Shown: positions 6,709 to 10,000 of the stretch, in pieces
How the letters are laid out: the number at the start of each line of letters is the position of its first letter
How positions within the stretch are numbered: the first letter of the stretch is position 1
Position numbers and translations under genes: made by a program
Notes under the pieces: generated by a model
What the model was told of the DNA's origin: nothing
Databases searched by the model: none
What the model saw: only the letters and a program-made list of their open reading frames with translations
Origin: Kiritimatiellota bacterium
GTDB lineage: Bacteria; Verrucomicrobiota; Kiritimatiellia; JAAZAB01
Assembly (NCBI GenBank): GCA_008636095.1
Contig: VSJD01000273.1
Location: 1 to 10,000, forward strand
Length of the DNA: 10,000 nt
Direction of reading: 5' to 3'

Positions 6709-8226
6709 ATGCTGACAAAGAACGCTTTTGACAACGACCGCTACCTCCATGAGCAGACCCAGGCCATCCTGGAGCGCGTACGCCGGTTTGGCAACAAGCT
6801 CTACCTTGAATTCGGCGGCAAAATGCTCTTTGACTATCACGCGGCGCGGGTCCTGCCGGGCTACGATCCGAACGTCAAGATGCGGCTTTTAAAGCAACTC
6901 AAGGACCAGGCCGACATCATCCTCTGCATCTTCGCCGGTGATATCGAACGCAGGAAAATGCGGGCCGATTTCGGCATCTCTTACGACTCCGACGCGCTGA
7001 AGCTGATTGACGATATCCGCGACTGGGGTATTGACGTCCTGGCCGTGGTGATTACCCGCTTTGACAACCAACCTACGGCCAAGTCGTTCCGGGACAAGCT
7101 GGAGCGGCGCGGCGTCAAGGTTTATTGTCACCGGGCCACTAAAGGCTATCCAACCAACGTGGACATGATTGTCAGTTCCGAAGGCTACGGCGCCAATGCT
7201 TACATCGAAACCCACAAGCCGTTAGTGGTCGTTACGGGCCCCGGACCAGGCAGCGGCAAACTGGCCACCTGCCTGAGCCAGCTTTATCACGATCATATAC
7301 AAGGGCGCCAGGCCGGTTACGCCAAGTTTGAGACTTTTCCCATCTGGAACCTGCCGCTCAAGCATCCGGCCAACGTGGCCTATGAGGCGGCCACGGCCGA
7401 TCTGCGAGACATTAACCTGATTGATCCCTTCCACATGGAGTCCTACCAGGCCACGTCCGTGAATTACAACCGGGACGTCGAGGCATTTCCCCTGTTGAAG
7501 GCCATCTGGGAACGGATCCTCACCCAGGATGCGATTTACAAGTCGCCCACGGACATGGGCGTCAACCGGGCGGGGTTCGGCATCGTGGATGACAATGCCG
7601 TGCAGGAGGCCGCGCGCCAGGAAATCATCCGCCGCTATTTCCGTTACGCCTGCGAATATGCCATGGGGCTGGCCAACCGCGAAACCGTGACCCGGACCGA
7701 AATGCTTATGCAAGAGGTCGGCGTGCGCCCCGAGGACCGGCGCGTGGTGGAACCGGCACGCCGGGCGGCCGCGGAAGCCCAGCAGACCGGCAAAGGCAAC
7801 GCGGGCATTTACTGCGGCGCCGCCATCGAACTGCCCGACGGCGCCATCGTAACGGGCAAAAATTCACCGCTCATGCACGCCGCCTCCAGCGTGATCCTGA
7901 ACGCCATCAAACAGCTGGCGGAAATCCCGGACAAAATCCATTTATTATCCGCCACCATCATGCAGGCCATCGGCGCCTTTAAACGCGACATCCTGCAACG
8001 CAAGGCCGAAAGCCTGAACCTGGAAGAAACGCTTATAGCGCTCAGCATCAGTTCCACGACCAACCCCGCGGCGCAAATGGCCATGGAAAAGCTGAAGGAC
8101 CTGCGCGGGGCCGAAATTCACCTGACCCATATGCCGGCCCCGGGCGATGAAGCCGGCCTGCGGCGGCTGGGCGTCAACCTGACCAGCGATCCAGCCTTCG
8201 CCACGCGCAATTTGTTTGCGACGTAA
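6709..8226 (+). CDS. DUF1846 (UPF0371) family protein
   Basis: A 505-residue soluble protein of the DUF1846/UPF0371 family, whose members are about 500 residues. Typical stretches are LYLEFGGKMLFDYHAARVLP (31-50), ILCIFAGDIERRKMRADFGISYD (71-93), ITRFDNQPTA (115-124), the glycine-rich loop VVVTGPGPGSGKLATCLSQ (173-191), LPLKHPANVAYEAATADL (215-232) and GAAIELPDGAIVTGKNSPLMHAASS (about 398-422). The loop resembles a phosphate-binding loop but is not an exact GxxxxGK[ST] motif. The family has a solved structure but no agreed biochemical function that I can state. A longer reading frame begins at 6595, but 6709 has a proper GAGG site and matches the family N-terminus. hydE follows on the same strand after 188 bases; whether they are co-transcribed is unclear. 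Confidence 0.93.
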   Translation: MLTKNAFDNDRYLHEQTQAILERVRRFGNKLYLEFGGKMLFDYHAARVLPGYDPNVKMRLLKQLKDQADIILCIFAGDIERRKMRADFGISYDSDALKLIDDIRDWGIDVLAVVITRFDNQPTAKSFRDKLERRGVKVYCHRATKGYPTNVDMIVSSEGYGANAYIETHKPLVVVTGPGPGSGKLATCLSQLYHDHIQGRQAGYAKFETFPIWNLPLKHPANVAYEAATADLRDINLIDPFHMESYQATSVNYNRDVEAFPLLKAIWERILTQDAIYKSPTDMGVNRAGFGIVDDNAVQEAARQEIIRRYFRYACEYAMGLANRETVTRTEMLMQEVGVRPEDRRVVEPARRAAAEAQQTGKGNAGIYCGAAIELPDGAIVTGKNSPLMHAASSVILNAIKQLAEIPDKIHLLSATIMQAIGAFKRDILQRKAESLNLEETLIALSISSTTNPAAQMAMEKLKDLRGAEIHLTHMPAPGDEAGLRRLGVNLTSDPAFATRNLFAT

Positions 8227-8252
8227 GAACATCTCAAAACTTTTCCCGCAAC

Positions 8253-8265
8253 GCAAAGGGTTTGC
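8253..8265 (+). terminator. Weak hairpin after the DUF1846 gene
   Basis: GCAAA-GGG-TTTGC forms a five-pair stem 26 bases after the stop codon. A T-rich stretch (about 8279-8285) follows only at some distance, so this is at best a weak terminator. Confidence 0.2.
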
Positions 8266-8414
8266 TCCGCGAAACAGCTTTATTTTAAAATTCTTGCCAT
8301 CGCCGGATCATAAACCATTCGTAAATCACGTCTTTTTTGGTATCAACACAATTAACAGACGGCAGTATCGGACTAATTAAGCTGGCCTAAAAACGGCTCT
8401 TCGGTTTCAACGTC

Positions 8415-9473
8415 ATGAAGACGGAATACGACAACCAACAGCATAAGACCGATCGGAATGCGGCCATCCGCATGTTGCAGGCACAGGACAAGGCCTTGGA
8501 AGAACTCTATCGGCGCGCCGATGCGGTGCGGCAACAGTTCATGGGCAACGAGGTGTTTATCCGCGGCATTGTCGAGTTTTCAAATGTCTGCGCCCGAAAT
8601 TGCTATTACTGCGGTATCCGTGCCGCCAACGAACGCGTCAAGCGCTACACCATGAGCGCGGATGAGATTGTGGAAGTCGTACGGCATTTCCCGGCCAACC
8701 GCCAGGGCACGGTTGTCCTGCAATCGGGGGAAGCATCCGCCGCCTTCGGTGACGAAGCACTCGGCAAACTCATCCGCCGCATCAAACGCAAGACGACCGT
8801 GGCCGTGACAGTGTGTATCGGCAACCGCTCGAGGGAAGTTTATCAATACTGGCGCGATTGCGGCATGGACCGATATCTAATCCGATTTGAAACCAGCGAC
8901 CCAGATCTTTACGCGCGCCTGCACCCGGATTCGTCGTTGGCAACGCGGCTGGACTGCCTAACGATTTTGCGCGATCTCGGCGTGCAGACTGGCAGCGGGT
9001 TCATGATCGGCGTTCCGGGCGAGACCGTGGAAATTCTGGCCAATAACATTCTCCTTTGCCGAAAGCTCGATCTGGACATGATCGGCATCGGCCCCTTCAT
9101 CCCCCACCCCGATACACCACTGGGCAATACGCCGAACGCGTATGCCGCCGACCCCGAGATGTTTTTAAAAGCACTGGCCGTCCTGCGGCTGTTCAATCCT
9201 GACGCGCACATTCCGGCAACCACGGCATATGATGCAATTTTTCCCGGGACGGGACGGGATCTTGCGCTCCAGCGCGGCGCCAACGTGTTCATGCCCAACG
9301 CAACCCCAAACCGATACCGGAATAATTATCTGCTTTATCCCGGGAAACCCTGCGTGGATGAATCGGCCGACCAATGTGGCGCGTGTATGATTCATCGGAT
9401 TCAGGCCCTTGGACGCACACTCGGCCAAGGGCCAGGCCATTCCAAAAAACGCGCAATAGAGAAGATTCCTTGA
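8415..9473 (+). CDS. hydE: [FeFe]-hydrogenase H-cluster maturation radical SAM enzyme HydE
   Basis: A 352-residue radical SAM protein, close to the usual HydE length. EFSNVCARNCYYCGIR (54-69) holds the CX3CX2C triad Cys59, Cys63 and Cys66, which binds the SAM-cleaving [4Fe-4S] cluster. LQSGEAS (102-108) and IGIGPFIPHPDTPLG (223-237) are HydE-like signatures. The C-terminal CVDESADQCGAC gives a second CX7CX2C set (Cys313, Cys321, Cys324), as in Thermotoga HydE, where it binds an auxiliary cluster. HydE works with HydG and HydF to build the di-iron subcluster of the hydrogenase active site; neither partner is in this window. The related BioB and PylB are less likely given the signatures. No clear Shine-Dalgarno site precedes the ATG at 8415. 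A rex gene begins 411 bases downstream, supporting a hydrogen-metabolism locus. Confidence 0.93.
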   Translation: MKTEYDNQQHKTDRNAAIRMLQAQDKALEELYRRADAVRQQFMGNEVFIRGIVEFSNVCARNCYYCGIRAANERVKRYTMSADEIVEVVRHFPANRQGTVVLQSGEASAAFGDEALGKLIRRIKRKTTVAVTVCIGNRSREVYQYWRDCGMDRYLIRFETSDPDLYARLHPDSSLATRLDCLTILRDLGVQTGSGFMIGVPGETVEILANNILLCRKLDLDMIGIGPFIPHPDTPLGNTPNAYAADPEMFLKALAVLRLFNPDAHIPATTAYDAIFPGTGRDLALQRGANVFMPNATPNRYRNNYLLYPGKPCVDESADQCGACMIHRIQALGRTLGQGPGHSKKRAIEKIP

Positions 9474-9740
9474 ATCTACCGTCCCGCTCACCGAGGACAA
9501 GCTTGATCTCACGATCAAAACTGCCTTCAAACCCCGGGTTTGGGTTACCCGTAACTTTTCGTATTGAGCCTCGGCTGGCTCGCCACTCTTGAAAATACCC
9601 GGCAAGTACTTGTTGATGATGTGCGCATCCAAAGAGTTTGGCTATACGCTTCTGCTTAATAGTCCAAGGGATCCAGTATTTCATCCGATGTCTTCTGTTC
9701 CTTATGTTTTATCGCGTCCTTCCTGTTTTAATATAAACAT
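9474..9740. other. Intergenic stretch after hydE with clustered small inverted repeats
   Basis: No recognisable gene lies here. The first part has closely packed dyads: TTGATC-TCAC-GATCAA (9503-9518), AAACCC-C-GGGTTT (9529-9541), CGGGT-N7-ACCCG (9535-9551), GTTAC-CC-GTAAC (9544-9555, followed by TTTT) and GAGCC-N6-GGCTC (9566-9581). Two minus-strand reading frames cross it and run into hydE antisense, and neither resembles a known protein. From about 9650 the sequence becomes AT-rich and leads into the rex control region. It may be a degraded repeat element. Confidence 0.4.
9535..9559 (+). terminator. Possible terminator of hydE
   Basis: The stem CGGGT/ACCCG (or the overlapping GTTAC/GTAAC) is followed by AACTTTTC. 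The stems are short and the T-run is only four bases, so termination is uncertain. Confidence 0.25.
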
Positions 9741-9742
9741 AC

Positions 9743-9760
9743 ATGTGATATTTATCACAT
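9743..9760. promoter_or_regulatory. Putative Rex operator upstream of rex
   Basis: ATGTGATA-TT-TATCACAT has perfect eight-base arms and contains TGTGA-N6-TCACA. This agrees with the core of the known Rex box TTGTGAA-N4-TTCACAA, differing at the two outer and two inner positions. It ends eight bases before the -35 box. Because the downstream gene encodes Rex, autoregulation is the simplest reading. A CRP/FNR-type regulator would recognise the same core and cannot be excluded. Confidence 0.6.
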
Positions 9761-9767
9761 TACCTGG

Positions 9768-9795
9768 TTGACATTAACAGATATCGTGATAGTAT
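9768..9795 (+). promoter_or_regulatory. Promoter of rex
   Basis: TTGACA (9768-9773) is a perfect -35 hexamer. TAGTAT (9790-9795) matches four of six -10 bases at 16-base spacing. Transcription would begin near 9802 and leave a leader of about 80 bases. Confidence 0.55.
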
Positions 9796-9818
9796 TGCCT
9801 GCCGATGGGATACTTGTG

Positions 9819-9873
9819 CTTGATTATCATTAGCGGAAGTCTTATTAATAATGATTAACGATAATAAATCAAG
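9819..9873 (+). promoter_or_regulatory. AT-rich dyad in the rex mRNA leader
   Basis: CTTGATT-ATCATTA (9819-9832) is complementary to TAATGAT (9849-9855) and AATCAAG (9867-9873), with an 11-base bulge between the two 3' parts. The last arm touches the ribosome binding site GAAAGG (9873-9878). The fold could affect translation or be a protein-binding region; the pairs are mostly A-T and the evidence is slight. Confidence 0.3.
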
Positions 9874-9884
9874 AAAGGCTGGCC

Positions 9885-10000
9885 ATGCATAACAAAAACT
9901 GCATCATGCGGTTATCCCGCTATCGAAGTGCGCTCAGCAATTTAAAACTGCTCAATTTTACACGGGTTTTCTCCGATAATCTTGCTGATGCGGCTGGAAC
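9885..10000 (+). CDS. rex: Redox-sensing transcriptional repressor Rex, N-terminal fragment cut by the window edge
   Basis: The first 38 codons and two bases of a gene continuing past the right edge. RLSRYRSALSNLKLLN (9-24) followed by VFSDNLADAAG (28-38) fits the N-terminal winged-helix DNA-binding domain of Rex (family pattern RLxxYxxxLxxL, then S-xLAxxxG). Rex senses the NADH/NAD+ ratio through a C-terminal Rossmann domain, not visible here, and releases DNA when NADH is high. This induces fermentation and hydrogenase genes. The ATG at 9885 has GAAAGG six bases upstream. The promoter and the TGTGA-N6-TCACA palindrome just upstream suggest self-control. With hydE nearby, the genes beyond the edge may encode an NADH-linked hydrogenase; this is inference. 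Confidence 0.75.
   Translation, partial: MHNKNCIMRLSRYRSALSNLKLLNFTRVFSDNLADAAG

Noticed and set aside
9289..9684. 131-codon minus-strand frame opposite the end of hydE
   Set aside because: It runs into hydE antisense, has no recognisable domain, and competes with another equally open frame (9165-9632). A decayed element cannot be excluded for the part beyond 9474.
9743..9760. Reading the palindrome as a CRP site
   Set aside because: The core fits CRP equally well, but the adjoining gene encodes Rex, whose operator has the same core, so Rex is preferred without full exclusion of CRP/FNR.
1..10000. CRISPR array, insertion sequence or prophage
   Set aside because: No regularly spaced direct repeats, no transposase or integrase, and no duplicated tRNA end were seen.

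Overview
The window carries seven protein genes inside its limits or cut by its edges, one small membrane-protein gene included, plus one tRNA gene. Base composition is moderately GC-rich in the genes, with AT-rich promoter regions near 6550-6700 and 9680-9885. An [FeFe]-hydrogenase maturase (HydE) lies beside a Rex redox repressor, which points to a fermentative or hydrogen-metabolising anaerobe. The MFS-HEAT fusion, the LssY_C lipoprotein and the general style suggest a PVC-group bacterium such as Kiritimatiellota, Lentisphaerota or Verrucomicrobiota. That taxonomic guess is inference only. Genes are compact, with good Shine-Dalgarno sites on some and none on others.

Left part (1-2932, minus strand): an MFS transporter with a C-terminal HEAT-repeat domain lies upstream of a GDSL/SGNH hydrolase that runs off the left edge. 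The 196-base gap between them holds complementary segments that could form mutually exclusive RNA hairpins. Middle (3078-5122, plus strand): a small GGQ release-factor-like ribosome-rescue protein, tRNA-Arg(UCG), a 117-residue membrane protein of unknown function and an RsuA/RluF-type pseudouridine synthase. Three of these four concern translation. The pseudouridine synthase gene converges on the gene of a predicted lipoprotein that ends in an LssY_C domain (5160-6548, minus).

Right part (6549-10000, plus strand): an AT-rich divergent promoter region with several dyads separates the lipoprotein gene from a DUF1846 (UPF0371) gene. It is followed by hydE and, at the right edge, the first 38 codons of rex. 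Upstream of rex a TGTGA-N6-TCACA palindrome sits next to a promoter with a consensus -35 box. The site fits a Rex operator and suggests that Rex controls its own gene and probably further hydrogenase genes beyond the edge. The 267 bases between hydE and this control region (9474-9740) have no recognisable gene but contain a dense group of small inverted repeats.
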